From an uncultured Erysipelotrichaceae bacterium (lineage in GTDB: Bacteria > Bacillota_I > Bacilli_A > Erysipelotrichales > Erysipelotrichaceae), in the NCBI GenBank assembly GCA_944327135.1, contig CALVGQ010000073.1:1-40651 (forward strand): 40,651 nucleotides of DNA, written 5' to 3'. The translations under genes and the position numbers were made by a program. The notes under the pieces were generated by a model. It made no database searches. It saw nothing but the letters and a program-made list of their open reading frames with translations, and was not told the origin of the DNA. This document shows, in pieces, positions 7,864-16,420 of this stretch (the stretch's first letter is position 1; every line of letters starts with the position of its first letter).

Positions 7864-9804
7864 ATGATTCCGGTCATTGTGAAGAAAAGAATCAAGATCA
7901 TTACCTTGGTGGGGGCGCTCCTTTTTTCATTAGTTATTGGGAAATTGGCATGGATTCAGCTCATCCAGCGAGATGAGCTTTATGGTAAAGCTCTGGATTT
8001 ATGGGAACGAGATTTTCCGGTTGCCGGATTACGCGGAAGCATTTTGGATGTGAATGGAAATATTTTGGCGATGGATATTCCTAGTACCAGCGTTATGGTT
8101 GTTCCGGCTCAGGTTACTGAAAAAAAAGCAACAGCGGCACTTTTGGCTGAAATTTTAGAAGCGGATGAAGAAACGATTTTTAATCGACTGAACATGAAAA
8201 CCTCCACTCAACGACTGAATCCAGAGGGCAAATTGATTTCGAATGAACAGGCCATTGCGATTGCTGAGGCCGAGTTGCCTGGGGTATATTTAGTTCAGGA
8301 TTCTTTGCGATACTATCCTGGTGGAGCTTATCTTGCCCAGGTTTTGGGTTTTACTGGCGCAGATAATCAAGGATTGGCTGGACTGGAATACCAATACGAG
8401 GAAATTTTAAAAGCGAATAGCGGAAGCATGAAGATTCCGTTTGATGCAAAAGGCCATCCTGTGACGACCTACAGTGAGCGGTATGTTGCTCCAGGTCAAG
8501 GAATGGATGTCATGCTGACCATTGATAAGACCATTCAGGATATTCTGGAACGGGAATGCAACAATGCCATGGAGCGTTATAGCCCAGAGGCAGCTTGGGC
8601 TCTAGCGGTTAATCCGAACACTGGAGAAATTCTAGCTATGGTTTCGAAACCGGATTTTGATCCAAACCATTATCAGGATTATGATTCTAGTACCTACAAT
8701 CATAATCTTCCCGTTTGGAAAAGCTATGAGCCAGGTTCGACATTTAAGACGGTCACCTTTGCAGCAGCATTGGAAGAAAATCTGTTTGATATGGAAAAGG
8801 ACACCTATATGGATACCGGTGCCGAAATCGTTGAGGGAGCACGTTTAAAATCCTGGAAAGCTGGCGGCCATGGTCTTCAGACCTATATGGAGTGTTTGCA
8901 AAACTCGTCCAATCCGTGTTTTGTCCATATTGCGCAGATGCTTGGAAAAGACAAGCTCAATGAATATATGGACAAATTCAACATAGGCTCAAAAACAGGA
9001 ATTGATTTGCCTGGAGAAAGTACGGGAATTCGTTTCAGTGATGAGGCTTTTGGACCATTGGAACAGGCAACCACAGGATTTGGACAGGGGGTTTCTGTGA
9101 CAGCACTGCAGCTGGTGATGGCATTCAGTGCGATGGTTAATGGCGGAACCTACTATCAGCCATATATTACCAAGGCCGTATTGCATCCGACGACTAAAGA
9201 TATTTTGTTCGAGGTTGAGCCCAACGCGATCCGTCAGGTAATTAGTGAAGAAACTTCTTTTAAAATGCGTGTTGCTTTGGAAAGTGTCGTTGCTTATGGT
9301 GGGGCAAAGGGGAGCTATATTAAAGGCTATAAGATCGGTGGAAAGACCGGGACAGCACAGAAGGCAGTGGATGGGCAGTATTTGATAGGAGAATATATCT
9401 TATCTTTCCTTTGTGCAGCACCAATTGATGATCCCCAGATTGTGATTTATATGGCTTTGGATGCTCCAAAATCCAATATTCAATATGGCGGAACGGTGGT
9501 TTCTCCTTTAGTGAAAAATGCACTTGAAGACATTCTGGTTTATTTGGACGTGGAGAAAACAGAAGAGCAGATGGAAAAGGTGAAACTTTGGAGCGATCCG
9601 GTCGTGGTGGATGTTCCAAATTATCTGGGATTGGAAAAGAAGGAAGTAAAAAGCAGTCAGTTGGAATTGGTCTTTATCGGAGACGGTGAGATCGTTACTG
9701 ATCAGCTGCCTTCAGCAGGAACGCAGCTCGATGAGAATGGGACGGTGTGGATCTATCTTGGAAAGAAAAAAACTGAAGGATCTTTTGAGGATCGTGGGGA
9801 TTGA
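7864..9804 (+). CDS. spoVD: class B penicillin-binding protein with one PASTA domain (SpoVD type)
   Basis: A 646-residue transpeptidase of the SpoVD/FtsI family. It has a membrane anchor near residues 9-29, a dimerisation domain with GLRGSILDVNGNILA (about 47-62), and a transpeptidase domain with STFK (Ser292-Lys295), SSN (348-350) and KTG (494-496). One PASTA domain closes the protein (about 578-633). In spore formers SpoVD makes spore cortex peptidoglycan; whether this organism sporulates cannot be told from the window, so a vegetative role is possible. The ATG at 7864 has GAGGTGATAGG just upstream; a longer frame from TTG 7825 does not. Its 3' end overlaps the likely murE start. Confidence 0.9.
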   Translation: MIPVIVKKRIKIITLVGALLFSLVIGKLAWIQLIQRDELYGKALDLWERDFPVAGLRGSILDVNGNILAMDIPSTSVMVVPAQVTEKKATAALLAEILEADEETIFNRLNMKTSTQRLNPEGKLISNEQAIAIAEAELPGVYLVQDSLRYYPGGAYLAQVLGFTGADNQGLAGLEYQYEEILKANSGSMKIPFDAKGHPVTTYSERYVAPGQGMDVMLTIDKTIQDILERECNNAMERYSPEAAWALAVNPNTGEILAMVSKPDFDPNHYQDYDSSTYNHNLPVWKSYEPGSTFKTVTFAAALEENLFDMEKDTYMDTGAEIVEGARLKSWKAGGHGLQTYMECLQNSSNPCFVHIAQMLGKDKLNEYMDKFNIGSKTGIDLPGESTGIRFSDEAFGPLEQATTGFGQGVSVTALQLVMAFSAMVNGGTYYQPYITKAVLHPTTKDILFEVEPNAIRQVISEETSFKMRVALESVVAYGGAKGSYIKGYKIGGKTGTAQKAVDGQYLIGEYILSFLCAAPIDDPQIVIYMALDAPKSNIQYGGTVVSPLVKNALEDILVYLDVEKTEEQMEKVKLWSDPVVVDVPNYLGLEKKEVKSSQLELVFIGDGEIVTDQLPSAGTQLDENGTVWIYLGKKKTEGSFEDRGD

Positions 9805-11176
9805 CAACGAAGAAGAACGACCGGTTCGCGCTTTGAGCTGCGATTCCAAAACAGTTGGAAAAGAAGAGCTGTTTGTGGCCATAGAAGGAAAGAAAGAAAG
9901 CGGATATGCTTATAAAGAAGAAGCGTTAAAAAAGGGAGCATGGGTGTTAAGCGAACGCGTTGATCCAGAGTGTTTTCAGATCGAAGATGCGCGGGAAAGC
10001 TATGCACTGCTTTGTCATGCTTTTGCAGGGCAGCCAGGTCTTTCTATGAAACTGATTGGCATTACTGGAACAAATGGAAAAAGCACCACAGCTGCATTGA
10101 TCCGCAGCGTCCTGGCTAGTCAAGGGATTGAAAGTGCTTTAATTGGGACGGATGGCATCCAGATCCGGAATGAACATTGGCAAACCGAAAATACGACACC
10201 AAGGAGCGATTGGATTGCAGCAGCCCTAAAACGCTGTCAAAAACAGAACATTGAAGTGGCTGTTATGGAACTCAGTTCGATGGCACTGGAACAAAAGCGG
10301 GTGAGCGGATGTCTTTTTGATCTGTTGATTTATACGAACCTTGCCCGTGATCACATTGAAGAACACGGATCTTTTGAACGTTATGTGCAAGCCAAACGAT
10401 CTGCTTTGACATTGTTAAAACCCAATGGAGTGATGATTTATAACCAGGATGATCCGCTTCTTTGTGAGTTTGCCCATTTTTGTGACCGCGCTAAATTGAC
10501 CTATGGTATGACTTCAGATCAATTTAAAATTGAATCCATTGAAGAAACTGTCGAGGGAACTACTTTCTTTCTTAACGGAACCAAGCTTTGGATTCCATTG
10601 CTTTCACGGGTCAATGTGTATAACTGCACTGCAGCGTTAGCAGCAGGGTTTGCATTGGACCTTTCCTGGAGCAGGATGCTGAAATGGACGCAAAACTGTA
10701 TCGGAGCTGTTGGGCGGTTTGAAAAGGTGGATGGTCCCTTGAATCTTTTTATTGATTATGCTCATACGGAAAAAGCGATGGAAGAAGTTCTGCGAACGTT
10801 TTCCGGATTAAAGAAACAAGGTAAATTGATCGTGGTTTTTGGCTGCGGCGGACAACGGGATCATCAAAAACGGCCGCGAATGGGAAGATTGGCTTGCCAA
10901 TATGCAGATCATGTCATTTTGACCAATGATAATCCGCGTGGGGAGGATCCCATGGAAATTTTACGGCAGATCCAAGCAGGTTGTGACGGGCGGGAGACAG
11001 TTGAACCAGATCGGGTCAAAGCGATAAAAAAAGCTATGAACATGGCGGAAAAGGATGATATAATAATCCTCGTTGGCAAAGGTGCTGAAACAACTCAAAG
11101 CATCCTGGAATCCAAACGAATGATGAATGACAAGGCGATTGTCTTATCCATACTAAAAGGGGAGGAACGTTCATGA
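9758..11176 (+). CDS. murE: UDP-N-acetylmuramoyl-tripeptide synthetase MurE
   Basis: A Mur ligase that adds the third amino acid to UDP-MurNAc-L-Ala-D-Glu, using ATP. The P-loop GTNGKSTT lies near residue 103-110. The signature DNPRGEDP near residue 390 is the form associated with meso-diaminopimelate-adding MurE, rather than the L-lysine type, so mDAP is the predicted substrate. The start is uncertain: TTG at 9758 (LERKKLKDLLRIVG) gives the usual MurE N-terminus and 472 residues; ATG at 9731 is an alternative; the open frame reaches 9686. All overlap the end of spoVD. It overlaps mraY by 4 nt. Confidence 0.9.
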   Translation: MERKKLKDLLRIVGIDNEEERPVRALSCDSKTVGKEELFVAIEGKKESGYAYKEEALKKGAWVLSERVDPECFQIEDARESYALLCHAFAGQPGLSMKLIGITGTNGKSTTAALIRSVLASQGIESALIGTDGIQIRNEHWQTENTTPRSDWIAAALKRCQKQNIEVAVMELSSMALEQKRVSGCLFDLLIYTNLARDHIEEHGSFERYVQAKRSALTLLKPNGVMIYNQDDPLLCEFAHFCDRAKLTYGMTSDQFKIESIEETVEGTTFFLNGTKLWIPLLSRVNVYNCTAALAAGFALDLSWSRMLKWTQNCIGAVGRFEKVDGPLNLFIDYAHTEKAMEEVLRTFSGLKKQGKLIVVFGCGGQRDHQKRPRMGRLACQYADHVILTNDNPRGEDPMEILRQIQAGCDGRETVEPDRVKAIKKAMNMAEKDDIIILVGKGAETTQSILESKRMMNDKAIVLSILKGEERS

Positions 11177-12141
11177 TCTATACTGCGCTTGCATGCGGAT
11201 TTGTGGTGAGCGGACTGATTGTGGTCCTGATGATGCCGCAGCTGATCCGCTTCTTACATAAGATCGATTACAATCAATCCGTCAGTGAATATTCATTGGA
11301 GGAATTCAAACAGAAAGCCAAAACGCCAACTATGGGGGGAACATTGTTTGTTTTGGTACCGATTTTGGTCTGCCTGCTGATTTTTCCACAGGCCATTTCT
11401 GATCTTCCGACTTTGATCGTAATGATGGCTTATTTTGGGTATGCGCTTATCGGTTTCATTGATGATTTTATTATTGTTGTTCAACATGATAATCGTGGCT
11501 TGCCTGCTTGGATCAAATTTGCGATGCAGCTGATCTTGGCCGTGCTTTTTTACTTTCTTTATCGCAGTCATGCTTCTTTGTCGGTAACAATTCCTTTTCT
11601 AGGAAACGAGATCGAATTGGGTTCGTTGTACATTATTCTGGTTTATGTGATGTTTACCGGATCTTCCAATGCGGTCAATCTGACGGATGGGATGGATGGT
11701 TTGGCTGGAGGCTGCAGCTTTCTGGCCTTTTCACCATTTGTCTTTTTTGCTCTTCAGCAGCATCAGTATTATATTGCCTGCTTTATTTTGTGTATCATGG
11801 GCAGTCTTTTGGGGTATCTGAAATACAACATGCATCCGGCTCGGATCTTTATGGGGGATACCGGAAGTCTGGCTTTAGGCGGAGTTCTGGCAGCGCTAGC
11901 CATGATTTTGAAAAAAGAGATCGCATTGGTAATCATTGGCGGTGTCTTTGTTTGGGAAACGCTTTGCTGTATGATTCAGATCGGATCAGTAAAATTGTTT
12001 CACCGTCGGGTCTTTAAATATACGCCGATTCATTACAGTTTTAAATTATCTGGAATGAGCGAACCAAAAATCGTTTTAATGTTCTGGATGATAGGTTTTC
12101 TTTGTGCATTGGTTGGTTTTATGATTGGGGTGATTGGATAA
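11173..12141 (+). CDS. mraY: phospho-N-acetylmuramoyl-pentapeptide-transferase
   Basis: MraY transfers phospho-MurNAc-pentapeptide to undecaprenyl phosphate at the membrane, making lipid I. The protein has 322 residues with about ten membrane segments. Seen are the early aspartate pair FIDDF (D97-D98), NLTDGMDGLAGG (N169 onwards) and FMGDTGSLALGG (about 226-237), all catalytic-site signatures. The ATG overlaps the murE stop and the stop TAA overlaps the murD ATG by one base, so the three ligase-pathway genes are tightly coupled. Confidence 0.97.
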   Translation: MIYTALACGFVVSGLIVVLMMPQLIRFLHKIDYNQSVSEYSLEEFKQKAKTPTMGGTLFVLVPILVCLLIFPQAISDLPTLIVMMAYFGYALIGFIDDFIIVVQHDNRGLPAWIKFAMQLILAVLFYFLYRSHASLSVTIPFLGNEIELGSLYIILVYVMFTGSSNAVNLTDGMDGLAGGCSFLAFSPFVFFALQQHQYYIACFILCIMGSLLGYLKYNMHPARIFMGDTGSLALGGVLAALAMILKKEIALVIIGGVFVWETLCCMIQIGSVKLFHRRVFKYTPIHYSFKLSGMSEPKIVLMFWMIGFLCALVGFMIGVIG

Positions 12142-13451
12142 TGAAGGTATTGGTGATTGGCGCTGCGTTAAGCGGTACTTCGGTTTCTATGCTCTTGGCG
12201 CAGAAAGGATTTGAAGTTGTGCTGACTGATATGCGGAAAATCGAAAATAAGAGTGAATTGGAAAAAATGAAGATTGCCGTTTATGACGAGGGGCATCCTG
12301 CGATTTTGGAAGAAGTAGGCTGGGATTTTATTGTGAAGAATCCTGGCATTCCTTATCATGCTCCTTTTGTGAAAAAATTTGTTGAGAAACGAATTCCGAT
12401 TTTGAATGAAATCGAAGTCGCCTGTCATTTCTCGCCGAATTTTCGAATTGGAGCAGTGACTGGTACCAATGGAAAAACTACTACGACGACTTTATTGGGA
12501 GAGTTATTAAAAAAGAAGAATCCTGAACACAGCTTTGCAGCGGGAAATATTGGCCTTCCGCTAAGTGCTTTAGCCTTGGAACAGAAATCGAATACCTGCG
12601 ATATTGCTTTAGAAATTGCTGCCTTTCAGCTGATTGGATGTCCGAATTTTCATCCTTGTGTCTCGGTATGTATGAATCTGACTCCGGATCATTTGGATTA
12701 TTTTGGCTCTTTGGATCGGTATTACGAAGCAAAGATGAGGATTTATCAAAATCAAAAGGGAGAAGATTGGTTTTTACGCAACATTGATGATCCGGAAATC
12801 ATGAAACGGGCAGTCAATGTAGGCTGTCGGGTCGTGGATTTTTCTGTTGAACGTGAAGCCGATCTCTGTGTTCGCAATGGTTCGGCCATGCTGTATCAGA
12901 CACGGCTGTTTGATGTCAAAGATTTACAGCTGGTTGGGCGTCATAATCTTCAAAATGCGCTCGTTGCGGCGGCGATGGCCTGGAAAATGGGCGTGCCGGC
13001 TTCTTTGATCGAACAGGGAATTCGTGAATTCAAAGGGGTAGCACATCGCATCGAATTTGTACGTGAGCTGGATGGAGTGCGTTATTATAATGATTCAAAA
13101 GGGACCAATGTTGATGCGACCCTTGTCGCTTTGAAAGCCTTTGAAAGGCCGGTAATCCTGCTGGCTGGCGGATATGACAAAAAAACAGGATTTGAGGGGT
13201 TGCGGCCTTATTTGGATCGGATCAAGACGATGATCGTTTATGGAGAGACCAAGGATCAGCTTAAAGCGCTTTGTCCTTCGGCAATCGTGGTGGATACGCT
13301 GAAAGAAGCACTGCAGAAAGCACGTGAGATTGCGGTTGCAGAAGATGTAGTGTTGCTTTCCCCGCTATGTGCCAGCTGGGATCAATTTAAGAATTACGAG
13401 CAGCGAGGCGATCTGTTCAAACAATGGGTCAATGAATTTGAAGAGCTTTAA
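12141..13451 (+). CDS. murD: UDP-N-acetylmuramoyl-L-alanine--D-glutamate ligase
   Basis: MurD adds D-glutamate to UDP-MurNAc-L-alanine with ATP in the cytoplasm. The protein has 436 residues. An N-terminal nucleotide-sugar domain (MKVLVIGAALSGTSVS) precedes the P-loop GTNGKTTTTT (G108-T117) and the segment YYNDSKGTNVDA near 314-325. The ATG at 12141 shares a base with the mraY stop; a longer frame from 12102 would only re-read the end of mraY. The cluster ends here: ftsW, murG, ftsQ, ftsA and ftsZ do not follow. The stop codon forms the loop of the terminator. Confidence 0.96.
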   Translation: MKVLVIGAALSGTSVSMLLAQKGFEVVLTDMRKIENKSELEKMKIAVYDEGHPAILEEVGWDFIVKNPGIPYHAPFVKKFVEKRIPILNEIEVACHFSPNFRIGAVTGTNGKTTTTTLLGELLKKKNPEHSFAAGNIGLPLSALALEQKSNTCDIALEIAAFQLIGCPNFHPCVSVCMNLTPDHLDYFGSLDRYYEAKMRIYQNQKGEDWFLRNIDDPEIMKRAVNVGCRVVDFSVEREADLCVRNGSAMLYQTRLFDVKDLQLVGRHNLQNALVAAAMAWKMGVPASLIEQGIREFKGVAHRIEFVRELDGVRYYNDSKGTNVDATLVALKAFERPVILLAGGYDKKTGFEGLRPYLDRIKTMIVYGETKDQLKALCPSAIVVDTLKEALQKAREIAVAEDVVLLSPLCASWDQFKNYEQRGDLFKQWVNEFEEL

Positions 13452-13463
13452 AAGCTCTTTTTT
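13441..13463 (+). terminator. terminator overlapping the murD stop
   Basis: AAGAGCTT (13441-13448) pairs with AAGCTCTT (13452-13459); the 3-nt loop is the murD stop codon TAA (13449-13451). A T run follows. The 5' arm is coding sequence. Confidence 0.8.
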
Positions 13464-13581
13464 AATGGAAAGATTCATTACTGGCGTTTGGAGAAAAGAT
13501 GGTGTTTTTGGCGTCGGTTCTTGACTTGGCTTGATGCTTTTGAAAAAAAGATGGAAATTGAAAAAATGTGGAAATTGGGAA

Positions 13582-13610
13582 TTGACAGAAGTGCTCTTCT
13601 AAGGTATTAT
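13582..13610 (+). promoter_or_regulatory. tRNA-Gln promoter
   Basis: Perfect TTGACA (13582-13587), 17-bp spacer, TATTAT (13605-13610). The start is predicted about 6 nt before the mature tRNA. Confidence 0.88.
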
Positions 13611-13622
13611 TATTAAGCGTAT

Positions 13623-13698
13623 TGGGGTATAGCCAAGCGGTAAGGCGGCAGACTCTGAATCTGTTATTTCCCTGGTTCGAATCCAGGTACCCCAGCCA
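13623..13698 (+). tRNA. tRNA-Gln (anticodon CTG)
   Basis: A complete cloverleaf with encoded CCA. The acceptor TGGGGTA pairs with TACCCCA, with discriminator G and then CCA. The anticodon stem GCAGA/TCTGT encloses the loop CTCTGAA, reading anticodon CTG for CAG codons. The T arm is CCTGG-TTCGAAT-CCAGG. The weak U1-A72 first pair is a known identity feature of bacterial tRNA-Gln. It is a single-gene unit with its own promoter and terminator. Confidence 0.96.
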
Positions 13699-13710
13699 AA
13701 GAAAAAAGCG

Positions 13711-13733
13711 AGGATGCGAAGGCATCCTTTTTT
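13711..13733 (+). terminator. terminator after tRNA-Gln
   Basis: AGGATGC (13711-13717) pairs with GCATCCT (13722-13728) around GAAG, then T. An A run just upstream (13702-13707) would give a U run on the other strand, so it may also end the leftward gene at 13755-14102. Confidence 0.88.
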
Positions 13734-13754
13734 CATTCTATTTGAGCAGAAGGA

Positions 13755-14102
13755 TCAGCTTCTTTTTCCTTTGAGCAGCAGAATAATGGAAAGAAAGACA
13801 AAAAGCTTGCCAAAGAATGGTAGGATGATTCTGAAATTCCACGGTTGTGTCATTCCGTAAAGAAAGGTCATTCCGATACAGGCAAGCAGGGCAAAAAGCA
13901 GAATCCGCTTCGGAAACCAGCGCAGGAAGAAGAAGGCCGCTGCGGTGTAAATTAATAACCCGATCAGTTGGGTGATCATCGTGAAAAGACCGGTCCCGAT
14001 CCAGTCCAACATGTATAAAAAAGCAATTAAAAGGGACAATAATAAAAGAACAGCAACAGTCTCCAGCAAGAAGGCGGCATCTTTGGAAATGATTTTTTTC
14101 AT
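13755..14102 (-). CDS. small membrane protein, possibly YrzE/TIGR04086-like
   Basis: A 115-residue, very hydrophobic protein with a short basic N-terminus (MKKIISKD) and about four membrane segments (near 11-32, 36-58, 66-84, 93-110). Reading leftwards, AGGTG stands a few bases before the ATG at 14102, so translation is supported. In Bacillus a four-helix protein of this length, YrzE (TIGR04086), sits beside yrbG and spoVB, and the same neighbours are here. The family call is therefore by length, topology and synteny only. It is divergent from the DUF421 gene. Confidence 0.7.
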   Translation of the reverse strand: MKKIISKDAAFLLETVAVLLLLSLLIAFLYMLDWIGTGLFTMITQLIGLLIYTAAAFFFLRWFPKRILLFALLACIGMTFLYGMTQPWNFRIILPFFGKLFVFLSIILLLKGKRS

Positions 14103-14159
14103 TGTTTCACCTCATTTCATTGTATGTGGCAGCGATAAAGTTATGATAGGAGGATGACA

Positions 14160-14831
14160 ATGGAATATCTTGAGCTGATCGTAAAATGCATCTTTTTTTA
14201 CGGAGTCATTGTCTTTGCTTTACGAGTGATGGGAAAACGGGAGGTTGGAGAGCTCAGCGTTTTGGACATGGTCATTTATTTTGTGATGTCAGAAATCTTG
14301 GCTTTGACAATCTCGGAATCCAATGAAACCGTGATGAAAGCCTTGCTGGCTATTGCGACTTTGGTGCTGCTTCAGATTGGAGTGGCTTGGACCTGTCTGA
14401 AAAAGAAAAAATGGCGTGATTTTTTTGAGGGGACTCCCAGTCTGATTATTAAAGATGGTTTGATCAATCAAAATGCAATGCGGAAACAGCGTTATACTCT
14501 AGATGACCTTTTGTATCAGCTGCGCGATAAAGAGGTAGGAACTCCGGATGAGGTTCAATTTGCAATTCTGGAAAATAGTGGAGTGTTAACCGTGATCAAG
14601 AAAAAGGACAGTCGGATCAAGTGGCCGGATCCGCTGATTGCAGACGGAATTTTACAGAAAGAAACGCTGCATCGATTAAAGTTGGATGAAAACTGGCTGA
14701 TTCGGGAATTACAAAAACAGGGATGTGATCAGATCGAGGATGTTTTTTTATGCATGAGTCAGACCAATGGACTATACGTGATCAAAAAAGAGCACTCGAA
14801 AAACATGCATCGCATGCATCAGCGTCGTTAG
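14160..14831 (+). CDS. DUF421 (YetF/YrbG) family membrane protein
   Basis: A 223-residue protein with N-terminal membrane segments (about 4-22, 35-52, 58-78) and a cytoplasmic DUF421 domain. Conserved family pieces are RVMGKREVGELSVLDMVIYF (about 22-41), the PSLIIKDGLINQNAMRK segment (about 96-112) and YTLDDLLYQLRDK. The biochemical role is not established. The ATG at 14160 has AGGAGG six bases upstream; the in-frame ATG at 14154 touches the site and is less likely. The last 60 bases overlap the end of the convergent spoVB-like gene. It corresponds by position to Bacillus yrbG. Confidence 0.9.
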   Translation: MEYLELIVKCIFFYGVIVFALRVMGKREVGELSVLDMVIYFVMSEILALTISESNETVMKALLAIATLVLLQIGVAWTCLKKKKWRDFFEGTPSLIIKDGLINQNAMRKQRYTLDDLLYQLRDKEVGTPDEVQFAILENSGVLTVIKKKDSRIKWPDPLIADGILQKETLHRLKLDENWLIRELQKQGCDQIEDVFLCMSQTNGLYVIKKEHSKNMHRMHQRR

Positions 14832-16061
14832 CAACATGGAAAGAGCCAGCGCGGCCGGAATCGATTGACTTCCGATCCATAATGGAGCATAGGCCATGAT
14901 CAAAAGACGAAGCAGACATCCTGCGGTGGTATCCAGCAGCGCTTTGGGACTTTGACCGCTGCCATGGATCAAAACAGATAAAACCGGCTGAAGGCCATAA
15001 AGAGCAAAAGGCAATGCCAGCTGTTTGAGCATCGGAGCCATGGAGTTTTGATTATAAAGAAGCTGGCAAAAGAATTCAGGAAAGAAAAACAGCAGCAGGG
15101 ACCATCCGGTACTGAGCAGCAGGGAAAATCCACATGTATAACGAAAGATCGACAGCATTCGGCGGCGGTCTTTTTTACTGAAGGCTTCACTGAAAGCCGG
15201 CAGGGCCCAGTTGGAAATCATGATGGTAGCAAAAGAAGGCAGGGTGATGATCGGCTGTACATATGAATTCAGCATGGTAAACTGCCGAATCATCTCACCC
15301 TGACTGTCAGCATTGACATGAAGCAGCATGGCCATGGGTTCTAAGAAATAACTGAAGGAACCAATCAGACGGCTCATGGTCATTGGAAAAGCAATCAGTA
15401 AAATCGCCTGATATACTTTTCGGTCTGGTTTTTCTTTGAGAAATTCAAGGGTCGGGCGGTTTTTGAATAGAATTGCCAGCAACATATGTGCTGTGCTTCC
15501 AAGCTCTCCAACAGCCATGCTGAGAATAGCCAACTTAGCTAAAATGACTGGATCAGCAGTTAGCGGCAAAGTCAGCATCAGAAAAACGATTCGGAAAACT
15601 TCTTCACTGATTTGAGCACGGGAATATGGCAAAAGCTGCTGTTTCCCCATTAGATAGCCTTTGCAAAGCCCACTTAAGGTGACCAGCGGAATCATCCAAA
15701 GGCTGCTGTAAAGAACAGGAATCAAAACCTGTTTATGAAAGACAAGATTGGCAATCAATGGAATGCCTAAAGCGACGGTAACCAGCAGTAAAAGATTGTT
15801 AACGATGCTAAAAAGAAGGCTGGCTTTAAGCGTACTGTTTGATTGCTGACTGGAAGCCAGCAGTTTAGCCATGGCACTGGGGATTCCCATCTGGGCCAGC
15901 GTGATCAGCAGCAGCATGGTGGGCATCGCCAAGGAATAATAATTCATTGCTTCAGTGGACATTCTGCGGGCTAGAAAAATCCTTACAAAGAATGACAGGA
16001 ACTTGGCAATGCAAGAGTACAATAGCAGGAAAAAAGTTGTTTTAATCAGTTTTTTTTTCAT
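14772..16061 (-). CDS. spoVB: SpoVB-like polysaccharide biosynthesis / lipid flippase family protein
   Basis: A 429-residue integral membrane protein of the MOP (MATE/MurJ-like) superfamily with about 12 hydrophobic segments. The N-terminus reads LYSCIAKFLSFFVRIFLARR and then QMGIPSAMAKLLASS, typical of SpoVB and related flippases that move lipid-linked precursors across the membrane. It is shorter than B. subtilis SpoVB (518 aa) and its 3' end overlaps the DUF421 gene by 60 nt, so it may have lost C-terminal helices. The ATG at 16061 has GGAG six bases upstream; an in-frame GTG at 16073 is an alternative. It diverges from comN. Confidence 0.85.
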   Translation of the reverse strand: MKKKLIKTTFFLLLYSCIAKFLSFFVRIFLARRMSTEAMNYYSLAMPTMLLLITLAQMGIPSAMAKLLASSQQSNSTLKASLLFSIVNNLLLLVTVALGIPLIANLVFHKQVLIPVLYSSLWMIPLVTLSGLCKGYLMGKQQLLPYSRAQISEEVFRIVFLMLTLPLTADPVILAKLAILSMAVGELGSTAHMLLAILFKNRPTLEFLKEKPDRKVYQAILLIAFPMTMSRLIGSFSYFLEPMAMLLHVNADSQGEMIRQFTMLNSYVQPIITLPSFATIMISNWALPAFSEAFSKKDRRRMLSIFRYTCGFSLLLSTGWSLLLFFFPEFFCQLLYNQNSMAPMLKQLALPFALYGLQPVLSVLIHGSGQSPKALLDTTAGCLLRLLIMAYAPLWIGSQSIPAALALSMLLTTLMHAMHVFRVLFFDHV

Positions 16062-16126
16062 AATCCACTCCACTTTTTATAAAGTATGATTTATAATTAC
16101 TAAGTATGTATGTCAGGAGGGGTGAA

Positions 16127-16420
16127 ATGGAAAAAATTAGTCTGGATAACCGTCAGATCCAGCTTACTGTAGTGCTGAAGCTGCAGCAGCTTCGGCGTGA
16201 AGCCATTCCCAGCCTGACCTATCAGAATATTGAGGATACCTTGAAGTACTGGAAGTGGCGAAAAAAAATGCCCAGGACTTTACACGAAGCGGTGAATGAT
16301 ATATTATCTTTAACAGCTGATGAAATCGTCCAGTTGCTGTCTCAGCGGGCGATCGTGGATGGATATCGACAAAGCTTAAGTGATTTTCAGGATTTAATAG
16401 GAGGAATCAAACATGAGTAA
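16127..16420 (+). CDS. comN: ComN-like post-transcriptional regulator
   Basis: A 97-residue soluble protein. The stretch QNIEDTLKYWKWRKKMPRTL and the position between spoVB and secDF match the ComN/YrzD family. In B. subtilis ComN acts post-transcriptionally on comE mRNA; the role here is unknown. The ATG at 16127 is chosen over 16106 because AGGAGGGGTGAA directly precedes it. The reading frame overlaps secDF by 8 nt, so the two are coupled. Confidence 0.8.
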   Translation: MEKISLDNRQIQLTVVLKLQQLRREAIPSLTYQNIEDTLKYWKWRKKMPRTLHEAVNDILSLTADEIVQLLSQRAIVDGYRQSLSDFQDLIGGIKHE

